NCBI GenBank assembly: GCA_016932415.1
Contig: JAFGCX010000015.1
Span: 1 to 51,022, forward strand
DNA length: 51,022 nucleotides
From: Candidatus Krumholzibacteriota bacterium
GTDB lineage: Bacteria; Krumholzibacteriota; Krumholzibacteriia; Krumholzibacteriales; Krumholzibacteriaceae
Direction of reading: 5' to 3'
Under the pieces are notes generated by a model, which had not been told where the DNA came from, searched no databases, and saw only the letters and a list, made by a program, of their open reading frames with translations. A program made the translations under genes and the position numbers. Positions within the stretch are counted from its first letter, which is position 1. Each line of letters opens with the position of its first letter. Shown in pieces: positions 36,892 through 46,255 of the stretch.

Positions 36892-37803
36892 ATGATTAAA
36901 ACAAACAGGGATCTTCTCGTCATGAAATCGGTCATCGGTTTTGTGTCTTATCCTCGTCTTCTTCTGAAGAATCCGTATCTTGTCGATTCTTCGGGGGAAG
37001 CCCATATACTCCCCGGTACTGGAGGAATAACGTATAATGTCTGTGTCGGTGATTCAGCTGTCGATTTTGCGGGCGACCATATAGAACCGGGAGTGAGCAT
37101 AACATTGAATTCCAAAGAGGCTGATAATCCAAGCCTCGGAGGACTGAGCGTTTTGACGTGCGTCGGAAATGAAGCTCGGGTGGTAACGGGGGAAGCCGCC
37201 GGTGAAAAAGGGGTCGTCACGGGAAAACATGGGGGAGTAGAACATGTCATAATAGATTTCTCCCTGGAAACGCTGGAAAAACTGGTGATCGGAGACAAGA
37301 TCCAGATCAGGTCTTACGGCCAGGGATTGAGACTTATTGATTTTCCAGGGCTTCATATGATGAATATCGACCCGGGCCTTCTGGGAAAAATCAGGCTCAT
37401 TCCAGAAGATAAGCGGATAACAATCCCCGTCACTCATATAATACCGGCTTCCCTGATGGGATCAGGCCTGGGATCGAGGCACAGTATGAGTGGTGATTAC
37501 GATATCCAGATCCCCGATCCCGAGACAATGCGCAGATACGGGCTCGAGGATCTCAGACTGGGGGATGTCATAGCCGTAGAGGACGCCGATTGCCGGTATG
37601 GAAGAACGATCAAAAATGGCGCCATGAGCGTCGGGATCGTCGTACACGCATCGTGTGTCACGAATGGACATGGTCCGGGAGTGACGGTTATAATGTCCAC
37701 CGTGGAAAAGCTGATAATGCCTGAGATCGAAAAGAATGCCAACATAGCCTGTTATCTTGGTATCGGACGAGTAAGAAGAGAAAAAGAGGATTCAGGCAGG
37801 TAA
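36892..37803 (+). CDS. DUF4438 domain protein
   Basis: 303 residues without signal peptide or membrane segment. It resembles the DUF4438 family: GDHIEPGVSITL near residue 62, then GKHGGVEHVIIDF near 109, PASLMGSGLGSRHSMSGDYD near 184, RLGDVIAVEDADCRYGR near 221, and GHGPGVTVIMST near 258. The several Gly/His/Asp-rich conserved patches look like a metal-dependent or nucleophilic active site, but no reaction is known to me. The stop is two bases from the GTG of the subtilase gene, so both are likely co-expressed. Confidence 0.75.
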   Translation: MIKTNRDLLVMKSVIGFVSYPRLLLKNPYLVDSSGEAHILPGTGGITYNVCVGDSAVDFAGDHIEPGVSITLNSKEADNPSLGGLSVLTCVGNEARVVTGEAAGEKGVVTGKHGGVEHVIIDFSLETLEKLVIGDKIQIRSYGQGLRLIDFPGLHMMNIDPGLLGKIRLIPEDKRITIPVTHIIPASLMGSGLGSRHSMSGDYDIQIPDPETMRRYGLEDLRLGDVIAVEDADCRYGRTIKNGAMSVGIVVHASCVTNGHGPGVTVIMSTVEKLIMPEIEKNANIACYLGIGRVRREKEDSGR

Positions 37804-37804
37804 G

Positions 37805-39622
37805 GTGATCTCTGCTGTCGTGGAAGGATGGGTCATTCAGGTGCCTTCTCGATTCAGATTCGGTGTCGCTTTGATTATCCCGCTGCTGCTTTCATATCCA
37901 TGCAGGATCGATGCTTCATATGACCGCCTGGCGATCGATGATCATGATCCGGGAGGCGGCCGGGAGATCCCTTTTACCGCTCCGTTTCCAGGCGGGGATG
38001 AGAATATTCTGAGCGTGTGGGTCTTTTTCTCCGATCATGGCGAAGTGGAATCGGCGGAGGATGAAGATCAGATCTCCGGCCTGGGTCAGGCAGCTGCCAG
38101 AAGGATCAGAAAAAGATCCCGTCTCGAGTCAATCTTATCAGATTACCGGCCTGTCAATACGACATATGTCGGGATCATCCACCGATATGTAATCAGGATC
38201 CGTACCTGCTCAAGATATTTCAACGCGGTGAGCGTAGAGGCAAGAGAATCTGATATAGATCTTCTTTCCGGTCTTTCTTTCGTAAGAAAGATCGAGCCGG
38301 TAAGGACTTTCAGAAGAAAACGGGAAGAGCCTGCATCGAAGATAGAAGCGGGCGTTCAGAGCATGAATGATCGATCTGAGCGATTATCCGAAAAATATGG
38401 ATCGAGTTTCGATCAGTTGATGCTGATCGAATCGCTCGATCTTCTTGAAGCAGGATATAACGGTTCGGGAAGTATAACGGGGAACGATCCGGTGATGATC
38501 TGTATTCTGGACACAGGTTTTGATCTGACCCATGAAGCTTTTTCCAACCTTAACGTCGTCGATCAGTATGATTTTGTCCAGGGAGATACTATCACCTCGG
38601 ACGAGCCGGGTGATTATACTGATCAGGGAAGACACGGGACTGCCGTTCTCGGCACGATAGCGGGATACAGTGAAGGCAATCTGATCGGTCCGGCATGGGG
38701 AGCCGGTTATCTACTCGCCAAGACCGAGATCACCGGAGAAGAGATCACCGTCGAAGAGGACAACTGGATCGCCGGTATTGAATGGGCTGACGTCCTTGGC
38801 GCGGATATTGTCACCAGTTCTCTTGGATATATCGAATGGTATACGACTGATCTGCTTGATGGTGAGACAGCTCTTTGCACAATAGCTGCTGATAAAGCTG
38901 TTTCGCACGGGATCATCGTAGTAAATTCAGCAGGCAATTTCGGATATCTCGGCCCTGTATCGATAATCGCTCCGGCAGACGGTGACAGCGTTATTGCTGT
39001 CGGATCGGTCGACCGGTATGGTGAGATCGCCTGGTCCAGTTCTCATGGTCCGACCGCCGATGGAAGGATAAAGCCTGATCTTGTCGCTCAGGGAGTCGGC
39101 GTGACCTCGGTCTCTTATCAATATACTGATCAATACTACAGCTACAGCGGTACTTCATTCGCCGCGCCGCTGATCGCCGGGCTCTGTGCCCAGCTGCTGG
39201 AACTCCACCCGCAGTGGAGCCCGATCGATGTGAGGGATTCCCTCCTTGCCAGCGCTTCGAGATATGAAGATCCTGATAATATTTACGGATACGGGATACC
39301 GCGGGGATATCTCGCGTCGGGACTGTACGATGGGCCGGTACCGGATTCTGTGACGATCGGTCCGGCCTATCCCAACCCTTTCAACGAAGAGGTGAGGATC
39401 GATCTGTTCCTTCCGGAATGGGAGAGAGTCGATGTGGCAGTGTACAATTTAGCCGGCGCAATAGTCAGAGTCCTCGTTGATGGGGAATATCTCCGGTGGG
39501 AAAGAACGATTGGATGGGACGGGGCAGATAATAACGGGGACCAGGTAGCAAGTGGAATATATTTTATTCACTGCGCCACGGATCACAGGGAAGCGACTCG
39601 CAAAGCAGTAAGGATAAGATAA
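37805..39622 (+). CDS. Secreted subtilisin-like serine protease (S8) with sorting tail
   Basis: 605 residues. The GTG start at 37805 follows the previous stop directly. A GTG at 37841 has a better GGATGG site and would shorten the protein by 12 residues to a tidier signal peptide. The subtilase domain (about 215-500) has an intact triad: D236 (ILDTGFD), H277 (GRHGTAV) and S451 (SGTSFAAP), with N378 for the oxyanion hole. The preceding ~180 residues look like an inhibitory propeptide. A FlgD-Ig sorting tail (YPNPFNEEV, YNLAGAIV, SGIYFI, end KAVRIR) closes it. It is probably exported to the surface, where it may process other surface proteins. Confidence 0.87.
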   Translation: MISAVVEGWVIQVPSRFRFGVALIIPLLLSYPCRIDASYDRLAIDDHDPGGGREIPFTAPFPGGDENILSVWVFFSDHGEVESAEDEDQISGLGQAAARRIRKRSRLESILSDYRPVNTTYVGIIHRYVIRIRTCSRYFNAVSVEARESDIDLLSGLSFVRKIEPVRTFRRKREEPASKIEAGVQSMNDRSERLSEKYGSSFDQLMLIESLDLLEAGYNGSGSITGNDPVMICILDTGFDLTHEAFSNLNVVDQYDFVQGDTITSDEPGDYTDQGRHGTAVLGTIAGYSEGNLIGPAWGAGYLLAKTEITGEEITVEEDNWIAGIEWADVLGADIVTSSLGYIEWYTTDLLDGETALCTIAADKAVSHGIIVVNSAGNFGYLGPVSIIAPADGDSVIAVGSVDRYGEIAWSSSHGPTADGRIKPDLVAQGVGVTSVSYQYTDQYYSYSGTSFAAPLIAGLCAQLLELHPQWSPIDVRDSLLASASRYEDPDNIYGYGIPRGYLASGLYDGPVPDSVTIGPAYPNPFNEEVRIDLFLPEWERVDVAVYNLAGAIVRVLVDGEYLRWERTIGWDGADNNGDQVASGIYFIHCATDHREATRKAVRIR

Positions 39623-39650
39623 TACTCCCCGATTCAGATCGACTTTAATC

Positions 39651-39680
39651 TTTACAGATATACCCGATTTCAGATATACA
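39651..39680 (+). promoter_or_regulatory. Possible sigma70 promoter for ppdK
   Basis: TTTACA - 18 bases - TATACA lies in the 128-base gap before ppdK. The shifted ATATAC with 17 bases of spacing is equally possible. Confidence 0.35.
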
Positions 39681-39750
39681 TTACAAAAGATACCGTTTTA
39701 TGCCGATATGGTAGTAACGTATTGTTTAATCAATGGATAGGAGGATACTG

Positions 39751-42495
39751 GTGGGTAGACAGCGCGTATACTTCTTCGGGGCCGGTAATTCGGATGGAAA
39801 TTCGGAAATGAAGGACCTTCTTGGAGGTAAGGGAGCCAATCTTGCTGAAATGGCTTCCTTGGGATTGTCAGTACCATCGGGATTCACCATATCGACAGAA
39901 GTCTGTAATTATTTCTATGATAACGAAGGCAGGTTCCCTGATGGCCTCAGGGAGGAAGTCTCGGAAAAACTGGCTATGGTTGAAAAGGTGATGGGGAGTT
40001 CCTTCGGAGATCCGAAGAACCCACTGCTCTTATCTGTCAGGTCTGGCGCGAGAGTCAGTATGCCCGGGATGATGGATACCGTACTCAATCTCGGGCTCAA
40101 TCCATCGACTGTCGAGGGGCTGGCTGCAAAAAGCGGAAATGATCGATTCGCATATGACAGTTACCGGCGGTTTATTCAGATGTATGGAGATGTAGTACTG
40201 GAGATCAGTCCGGAAACCAAGGAAGATATCGATCCTTTTGAAGAGATACTGACAAGGAAAAAAAAGGAAGCGGGAGTGCGCCAGGACATCGATCTCAACA
40301 CTGACGATCTGAAAGATCTGATAAAAGAGTACAAACTCATGATCAGAAAGAGGTTGAATATCGATTTCCCCGATGATCCGCATGAGCAGTTATGGAAAGC
40401 TATCAGCGCCGTCTTTAATTCGTGGAATAATGAAAGAGCCAAGACATATAGAAAGCTCAATGGCATTCCGCACGAATGGGGAACAGCTGTCAATATCCAG
40501 TCGATGGTCTTCGGAAATCTTGATGACAATTCAGGGACCGGTGTCGCTTTCACCAGGGACCCGGCAACAGGGAAAAATATCTTTTATGGCGAATACCTGA
40601 TAAAAGCGCAGGGAGAGGATGTCGTCGCCGGCATAAGGACACCTCAACCGATAAACATACTGCAGAAGGGGGAAAGAGACCTTCCATCGCTGGAGGAAGA
40701 AATGCCGGAGATCTACAAGGAACTGGCAGGCGTACGGGATAGGCTCGAAAAACACTATTCCGATATGCAGGATCTGGAGTTTACTATTCAGAACGGAAGA
40801 TTATGGATACTTCAGACCAGGGCCGGCAAGAGAACAGGTTTCGCGGCGATCAGGATCGCTGTCGACATGGTGAAAGAGGGGATGATCTCGAAGGAAGAAG
40901 CGATCATGCGGATCGACCCTGATCAGATGAACCAGTTCCTGAGGCCTGTCTTCGACCTGTCCCAGAAAAAGAAAGCTGTCGAGGAAGGAAAGCTTCTCGC
41001 CAGGGGAATCAATGCCGGTCCGGGCGCCGCGACGGGGAAAATCGTCTTCCATGCCGATGACGCTGAAGAACTGGCTGCAAAGGGGGAAGAAGTCATCCTT
41101 GTCAGGATTGAGACCAGCCCCGAAGATATCCGCGGTATGAGCGCGGCTTCAGGGATACTGACATCAGCCGGAGGAGCTACGTCCCACGCGGCCCTTGTGG
41201 CAAGACAGATGGGGAAGGTGTGTGTCGTGGGCGCTAACGACCTTGATATCAATTACAGGGACAGGATAATAAAGGCTGGTAATATAACTGTACGTGAAGG
41301 CGATCATATATCGATTGATGGGAACACCGGTGAAGTATTCACCGGGGCCATCGCGACAAATCCATCGGAAGTCCTGCAGGTCCTTATCGAAGAAAAACTG
41401 GACGGGAAGGAGTCGGAGATATATCGATATTACGATGAGCTTATATCCTGGGCCAATGATATCCGGACTCTCGGGGTAAGGGCTAACGCCGACAGGCCAG
41501 GCCAGGCCTCGACCGCCATTTCATTCGGGGCGGGCGGGATCGGTCTTTGTCGGACAGAACATATGTTTTTCGAAGATGACAGGATCGACAGTGTGAGAGA
41601 GATGATACTGGCATCGGACAGTGAAGGTCGAAACAGAGCACTTGATAAACTCCTGCCGATGCAGAGAGAGGATTTTAAAGGAATATTCAAGGCAATGAAT
41701 GGCCTGCCCGTGACGATACGGACCCTGGATCCTCCGCTTCATGAATTCCTTCCTCACGAAGACAGTGAGATAGCCGAACTTGCAGGAATGATGAATATCT
41801 CTATAGAAGAACTGAAAAGAAAGATCGATTCCCTGAAAGAGACGAACCCAATGCTGGGCCACAGAGGATGCAGGCTTGGAATAGTCTATCCCGAGATCAC
41901 CGAGATGCAGGTAAGGGCTATTTTCGAAGCAGCATGCGCTCTTGCCGCCAGTGGAATGGATCCTCGACCTGAGATAATGATACCACTGACAGGGACGGCT
42001 AAAGAATTTACTCTTCAGGAAGAGATAGTGAGGCTGGTAGCTGATGAAGTACAGGCCGAGACGGGCCAGCGGGTAGATTTCCTTGTCGGAACGATGATCG
42101 AGATCCCCAGAGCCGCATTGACTGCGGAAAGGATAGCGGAAGCAGCCGAGTTCTTTTCATTCGGAACAAATGATCTTACTCAGACGACTTTCGGACTGAG
42201 CCGCGATGATGCCGGTAAGTTCCTTGGCGATTATCTTCAAAAAGGGATCTGGCCAAGCGATCCATTCCAGAAACTTGACCAGGAAGGAGTCGGCCAGCTG
42301 ATTAAGATCGCTGTGGAAAAAGGAAGGAGTGTCAAGTCTGATCTGAAGATCGGTATATGCGGAGAGCATGGTGGCGAACCTTCATCGATCGGTTTCTGCA
42401 GGAAAAACGGATTTAATTACGTAAGTTGCTCTCCGTTCAGAGTGCCTGTTGCTATTCTGGCAGCAGCCCAGGCAGAATTAAATGAACGGAAATAG
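39751..42495 (+). CDS. ppdK: Pyruvate, phosphate dikinase
   Basis: I choose the GTG at 39751 with AGGAGG seven bases upstream over the ATG at 39733, which has no site. That gives 914 residues. It interconverts pyruvate, ATP and phosphate with PEP, AMP and pyrophosphate. Three domains are clear: the ATP-grasp N-terminus ([20 protein letters not shown], then [20 protein letters not shown]), the swivelling phosphohistidine domain with H479 in [19 protein letters not shown], and the C-terminal TIM barrel with [16 protein letters not shown] and the active-site C870 in GICGEHGG. The presence of PPDK suggests pyrophosphate-linked glycolysis or gluconeogenesis. The CDP-alcohol transferase gene follows 11 bases later. 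Confidence 0.96.
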   Translation: MGRQRVYFFGAGNSDGNSEMKDLLGGKGANLAEMASLGLSVPSGFTISTEVCNYFYDNEGRFPDGLREEVSEKLAMVEKVMGSSFGDPKNPLLLSVRSGARVSMPGMMDTVLNLGLNPSTVEGLAAKSGNDRFAYDSYRRFIQMYGDVVLEISPETKEDIDPFEEILTRKKKEAGVRQDIDLNTDDLKDLIKEYKLMIRKRLNIDFPDDPHEQLWKAISAVFNSWNNERAKTYRKLNGIPHEWGTAVNIQSMVFGNLDDNSGTGVAFTRDPATGKNIFYGEYLIKAQGEDVVAGIRTPQPINILQKGERDLPSLEEEMPEIYKELAGVRDRLEKHYSDMQDLEFTIQNGRLWILQTRAGKRTGFAAIRIAVDMVKEGMISKEEAIMRIDPDQMNQFLRPVFDLSQKKKAVEEGKLLARGINAGPGAATGKIVFHADDAEELAAKGEEVILVRIETSPEDIRGMSAASGILTSAGGATSHAALVARQMGKVCVVGANDLDINYRDRIIKAGNITVREGDHISIDGNTGEVFTGAIATNPSEVLQVLIEEKLDGKESEIYRYYDELISWANDIRTLGVRANADRPGQASTAISFGAGGIGLCRTEHMFFEDDRIDSVREMILASDSEGRNRALDKLLPMQREDFKGIFKAMNGLPVTIRTLDPPLHEFLPHEDSEIAELAGMMNISIEELKRKIDSLKETNPMLGHRGCRLGIVYPEITEMQVRAIFEAACALAASGMDPRPEIMIPLTGTAKEFTLQEEIVRLVADEVQAETGQRVDFLVGTMIEIPRAALTAERIAEAAEFFSFGTNDLTQTTFGLSRDDAGKFLGDYLQKGIWPSDPFQKLDQEGVGQLIKIAVEKGRSVKSDLKIGICGEHGGEPSSIGFCRKNGFNYVSCSPFRVPVAILAAAQAELNERK

Positions 42496-42506
42496 AATTT
42501 TGGATC

Positions 42507-43301
42507 ATGGATGACAATAATAATTACATATCCTCTTTGAGGATCTCAATATTGAAATTTGCCGTCTGGATCCTTTGCGTTCTCTTCGCGGGGTCGCTTA
42601 TTCTGTTCATCCAGTATGACAGAACGCTGGGAAGGGATATCTTCTCCTATTCGATCCCTCCATTCGTGGCGGTCACGATCTTTGCGCTGTGGAGGACAGG
42701 GCTCTTCAGGAAACCTGACGGATCACCGGTGACTGCTTTTCAGGCGCCCAATATCCTTACCTCTATCCGCCTGTTGCTTGTCGCTCCGGTAATAGTCCTT
42801 TTCAGCCATGGTCTGGCCGGGCCGGCCACGATAATGTATATTCTGATCCTTCTGTCTGATGTGGCTGATGGAGCAATAGCGAGGAGATTCAGGCAGGAGA
42901 CAGCCTTTGGCCTGATGCTCGATCCTTTTGCCGATGTCGCGTCGACAGTAGCTGTCTTTTCGTGGTTATTGATCAAGGGGCTTGTTCCGCAGTGGCTTTT
43001 TATCATCCTTATGGTAAGGTACGCTGAGTTTTTCGTTGGATTGCTAATCCTGACGCTGATCGGCAGGCCACCAAGGTTGAGAGCGACAAAGCCAGGCAAG
43101 ATGGCAGGTTGTATACAGGGCGTGGGAGTCCTTGTAATCCTTCTGCAGAACGTGTTGTCATATAATATTCCCGTTAAAAACATAGAGTCGTTCACCTTTA
43201 CAATTCTTGCGGCAGCCCTGGTAATCGTAATAATATCGCAGACAAGGATCGGACTTGAAGCGATCAGAAATAATACCGGTGCCGAAAGAGGAGGTATCTG
43301 A
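42507..43301 (+). CDS. CDP-alcohol phosphatidyltransferase
   Basis: 264 residues with at least six hydrophobic segments. The catalytic signature D-x2-DG-x2-AR-x8-G-x3-D-x3-D is complete in DVADGAIARRFRQETAFG followed by LMLDPFAD (about residues 113-138). It transfers a phosphatidyl group from CDP-diacylglycerol to an alcohol at the inner membrane. PgsA (glycerol phosphate) is the likeliest type, but the substrate cannot be read from the motif. The N-terminal extension of about 75 residues with two membrane helices is longer than in PgsA. It ends directly against the DUF4388 gene. Confidence 0.8.
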   Translation: MDDNNNYISSLRISILKFAVWILCVLFAGSLILFIQYDRTLGRDIFSYSIPPFVAVTIFALWRTGLFRKPDGSPVTAFQAPNILTSIRLLLVAPVIVLFSHGLAGPATIMYILILLSDVADGAIARRFRQETAFGLMLDPFADVASTVAVFSWLLIKGLVPQWLFIILMVRYAEFFVGLLILTLIGRPPRLRATKPGKMAGCIQGVGVLVILLQNVLSYNIPVKNIESFTFTILAAALVIVIISQTRIGLEAIRNNTGAERGGI

Positions 43302-43796
43302 ATGGATTTTGGTGGAGATCTGTCGGTTCTTGATCCGTCGATGGTTTTCCAGGTAGCCTCTGTCTGCGGCCTCACCGGAAAATTAAAACTGATCACTATC
43401 GAGAATGTAGCGAGTTTTTTTATCAAGGATGGTGAACTGATCTATGCTACCATCGATACTAGGAAGAAAAAGCTCGGGCAGTTTCTCATAGAAAAGGGAT
43501 ATATTGATCAGGTCAAACTTGACGAGGCGCTCGATGAGTATAAACACGGAAAAGGTATGGAGAGGATCGGGAATATTCTCATCAGACATGGGTATCTTGA
43601 TTTTGAATCACTTCAGAATGCCATGCAGGAACAGATGAAAGAAGTCGTGTACGAGGTTTTGACCTGGAAAACAGGACAGTTTGTATTCTTCAACAAGGTG
43701 ACCCCTGAACATGAAGATATATTTCTGGATATCAAAATGGATTATCTGATCCTTGAAGGGTTGAAGAGGATAGACGAAGCTGACAGGCCCGGTTAG
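43302..43796 (+). CDS. DUF4388 (PATAN-like) domain protein
   Basis: 164 residues, cytosolic. The N-terminal ~60 residues (LDPSMVFQVASVCGLTGKL...FFIKDGELIYATI) match the DUF4388/PATAN fold found in gliding, motility and signalling proteins of many phyla. The centre (about 62-110, LGQFLIEKGYIDQVKLDEAL, then RIGNILIRHGYLDFESL) resembles the N-terminal repeats of GspE/PilB-type proteins. The tail again is DUF4388-like (WKTGQFVFF). It probably mediates protein contacts in a regulatory or surface-machinery context. The start abuts the previous stop and the next gene begins two bases later. Confidence 0.7.
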   Translation: MDFGGDLSVLDPSMVFQVASVCGLTGKLKLITIENVASFFIKDGELIYATIDTRKKKLGQFLIEKGYIDQVKLDEALDEYKHGKGMERIGNILIRHGYLDFESLQNAMQEQMKEVVYEVLTWKTGQFVFFNKVTPEHEDIFLDIKMDYLILEGLKRIDEADRPG

Positions 43797-43798
43797 CA

Positions 43799-44719
43799 AT
43801 GACAAACCAGATAAAATCTCTCTCATCCGTAATATTCCTTGTTCTGTCAATTACTGCCGTGGATATCGCCGTATTTCCAGTAAGAGCGGAAGCATATCCG
43901 CGGAACGATATATTCTCGGGTGTCAGGAACAGTACCCGGGCAAGAGCGATGAGTTTTTCATATCTTTCCCTTGCTGATGACGCCACAGCTCTTTTTTACA
44001 ACGCTGCCGGATTATCCACCATAGATGAAAGGAGTGTATATCTTGATTTCGGAGAGGGTGGAGATGTATCACGTGACATAAGGGGGGCTTTCGTCTTACC
44101 ATTTGAAAATATGGCTTTGGGGGCGGGCGTGTACAGGAGAGACTTCGATACATCGGGTAATGAAAAGGTCTTCATCCTTGGAGCTGCTTACAGGCTAGCC
44201 CAGGGCGCGGAAGGTTCTTTTCTTTCCTTCGGAATAAGTCTAAGGATGAACTCTCTTTCTTCAGATGATTCGGGCGGGTGCGACATCTGTCCATTCGACG
44301 ATATGGATACAGGTATCAGTGGTGACGCGGGAGTGATGATAAGGCCTTTACCGATGGTATCGATAGCCTACGTGATGGAGAATGTCCACGAGAGAGAGTA
44401 CGATAATGGAACAGAAAAAACAAAGTATGAAAGAGAATCGAGATGGGGGATCTCGCTGTTATGGAAAGATTTCCTCGTTATGTCATGGGAAAAAGAGATC
44501 AGTTCAGGGTCAGATCACGACCATTTCGGATTACTCTTCGATTCATCGGTACCTCTCGAGATGATTGCCGGTTTCCACAAGGAAAAAGTCACAGGAGGCC
44601 TCCGATGGACAGGGAGCAGGTTTAATCTGGGATTATCCTTCAGCCCGCTTGACGATTCCCGACTGTATACTTCGGTCGCGATTGAATATTTTATCGATAA
44701 AAGAAACAGAGAGAACTAA
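43799..44719 (+). CDS. PorV/UPF0164-like outer-membrane protein
   Basis: 306 residues with a signal peptide (about 1-31, ending in AEA). The family-like opening RARAMSFSYLSLADDATALFYNAAGLST near residues 46-73 matches PorV-type barrels (GARAxGMG...ADDATAxxWNPAGL), with weaker similarity further on. It has an even strand pattern and a final aromatic strand (VAIEYFI). It is a distant paralogue of the protein at 3437. It could be an outer-membrane pore or a partner for the surface proteins encoded downstream. Translation is likely coupled at both ends: two bases to DUF4388 and zero to the next gene. Confidence 0.6.
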   Translation: MTNQIKSLSSVIFLVLSITAVDIAVFPVRAEAYPRNDIFSGVRNSTRARAMSFSYLSLADDATALFYNAAGLSTIDERSVYLDFGEGGDVSRDIRGAFVLPFENMALGAGVYRRDFDTSGNEKVFILGAAYRLAQGAEGSFLSFGISLRMNSLSSDDSGGCDICPFDDMDTGISGDAGVMIRPLPMVSIAYVMENVHEREYDNGTEKTKYERESRWGISLLWKDFLVMSWEKEISSGSDHDHFGLLFDSSVPLEMIAGFHKEKVTGGLRWTGSRFNLGLSFSPLDDSRLYTSVAIEYFIDKRNREN

Positions 44720-46255
44720 GTGGGAAAAAAGTGTTTGAAATCCGCTATCGTACTGCTCGCTCTTTTCTGCCCGATATTTATTTCAGAAATATTGTATGGT
44801 GTCACGACTGGTGAGTCAGTATCAGATTCCACCGCTGACTTTCATTGCGCTGCTGTTTATACAAACAGGATAATGCTGATGAAGGAATCTGATCCCTATC
44901 CATGGAATGATCCTGAGAACGAATCGCATTTAAACGACAGGTTATCCCTGCTTTTTCAGTTCACCCGATTCAGAGACGTGAGATTCTTTCTGAAGGGAGC
45001 ATCGGGTGTAAGGGATGAAAGGACTGGAAAACACAGGAACCGTCTTCTCCTGGAGCAGGGTGATATCAGATACCGATTGGCTGGAGAAGGGCTGGGCGTC
45101 AGATTGTTTATGAGGGAAAGGATCTTCAGGACAAGGAACAGGGAACTGAATCTTATCTCTGATGATATTCCTGAAATATCCGGTAAAGGGCAGGGTATCG
45201 CTCTCGACGCGAAAGCCTGGGGGCATCTTTACCTCCGTTTGGGAAGCGCCGATTTTTACGAGACATCACAGATCGAGAGAAAAGCGGGGTTACCTCTTTT
45301 CTCGGATGCCGGGGATGAGATGGACTGGATCGAGATCGAGGCCGGTGGGAAAAGATGGCATGCCGGATTTATCCTTGCTGAAAACAGGTCTTCGATAAAA
45401 GGGAACAGATCGATCGCGGGGGTGACGGCAGGAAAAGGAATAGGGACCGCGATGTTGCAGATCGAATTCGTCAGGTCGATTAAAGGAAGAGCACAAGACC
45501 TGTGGAGATTGGGATTGCCTGATATTGATTCGGAGAGGATATCGTTCGGCGAAGTCAGCAGGGGTCTTCCTGATGACATGGCATTCCAGACTGAAGTCAC
45601 TGGTATTGAGAGGCGATTCGAAGGCATCGGAAAGTTGGGTGTAGTTCCATCGTACAGATACAGTGGTAATGATTATAGCTGGGAAAAAGGAGAATTAGCA
45701 CCGGGAACTGTCGAGAGCAATATAACTTCTTGGTGGAAGCATGACGAACTCGCTCTCTCCGTTTTCATGGAAGCCTCCGATCTCTATTCCGGTCCACCCG
45801 GGGAAAGATGCAGGTCGCTATCCACCGTACTGAGGACAGAATTTAAAAAGGGATTCGAGAGCCGGGAAAAGATGATTCTTGCCGAAGGCAGAAAACCTGT
45901 TTTTCTATTTTCATTACTCGATGACCGGTATGGTTCGAGAATGCGTTTTATGACGAGGATCGATGATTATGGGGGGAGAAACGAGTTCTATTTTCTCGCC
46001 GAGGGAGGAATCGACCTGGACAGTTCGTGGTCGATAAGGAGCACGTTATTTCACCATGGGAAAGGTGAAAGTTTTTATAATGCCGAGCTTGAATACAGAC
46101 CTCAGAAGAGATTCCTTTTCCGGGCTGGATTCGGCTCGTTCGATCCCGCATGCGAATCTATATCGATATGGAACGATCCGGTTCCACGTGAGGTGGAAAA
46201 GCAGAGGATGATATCGTTTTACACCAGGATATGGCTGGGGGAGATCATAGATTGA
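44720..46255 (+). CDS. Putative outer-membrane beta-barrel, unknown function
   Basis: 511 residues with a GTG start abutting the previous stop. The signal peptide covers about residues 1-27. The rest has many alternating short amphipathic strands separated by charged turns (DVRFFLKGASGVRD, GIRYRLAGEGLGVRLFM-type patterns), which suggests a 16-18-strand barrel. The N-terminal part (DPENESHLNDRLSLLFQFTR) resembles helix-hairpin or capsule-assembly type barrels, but I recognise no family. Its last bases overlap the TTG start of the CBM48-barrel gene, so the two are translationally coupled and probably form one outer-membrane unit. Confidence 0.6.
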   Translation: MGKKCLKSAIVLLALFCPIFISEILYGVTTGESVSDSTADFHCAAVYTNRIMLMKESDPYPWNDPENESHLNDRLSLLFQFTRFRDVRFFLKGASGVRDERTGKHRNRLLLEQGDIRYRLAGEGLGVRLFMRERIFRTRNRELNLISDDIPEISGKGQGIALDAKAWGHLYLRLGSADFYETSQIERKAGLPLFSDAGDEMDWIEIEAGGKRWHAGFILAENRSSIKGNRSIAGVTAGKGIGTAMLQIEFVRSIKGRAQDLWRLGLPDIDSERISFGEVSRGLPDDMAFQTEVTGIERRFEGIGKLGVVPSYRYSGNDYSWEKGELAPGTVESNITSWWKHDELALSVFMEASDLYSGPPGERCRSLSTVLRTEFKKGFESREKMILAEGRKPVFLFSLLDDRYGSRMRFMTRIDDYGGRNEFYFLAEGGIDLDSSWSIRSTLFHHGKGESFYNAELEYRPQKRFLFRAGFGSFDPACESISIWNDPVPREVEKQRMISFYTRIWLGEIID

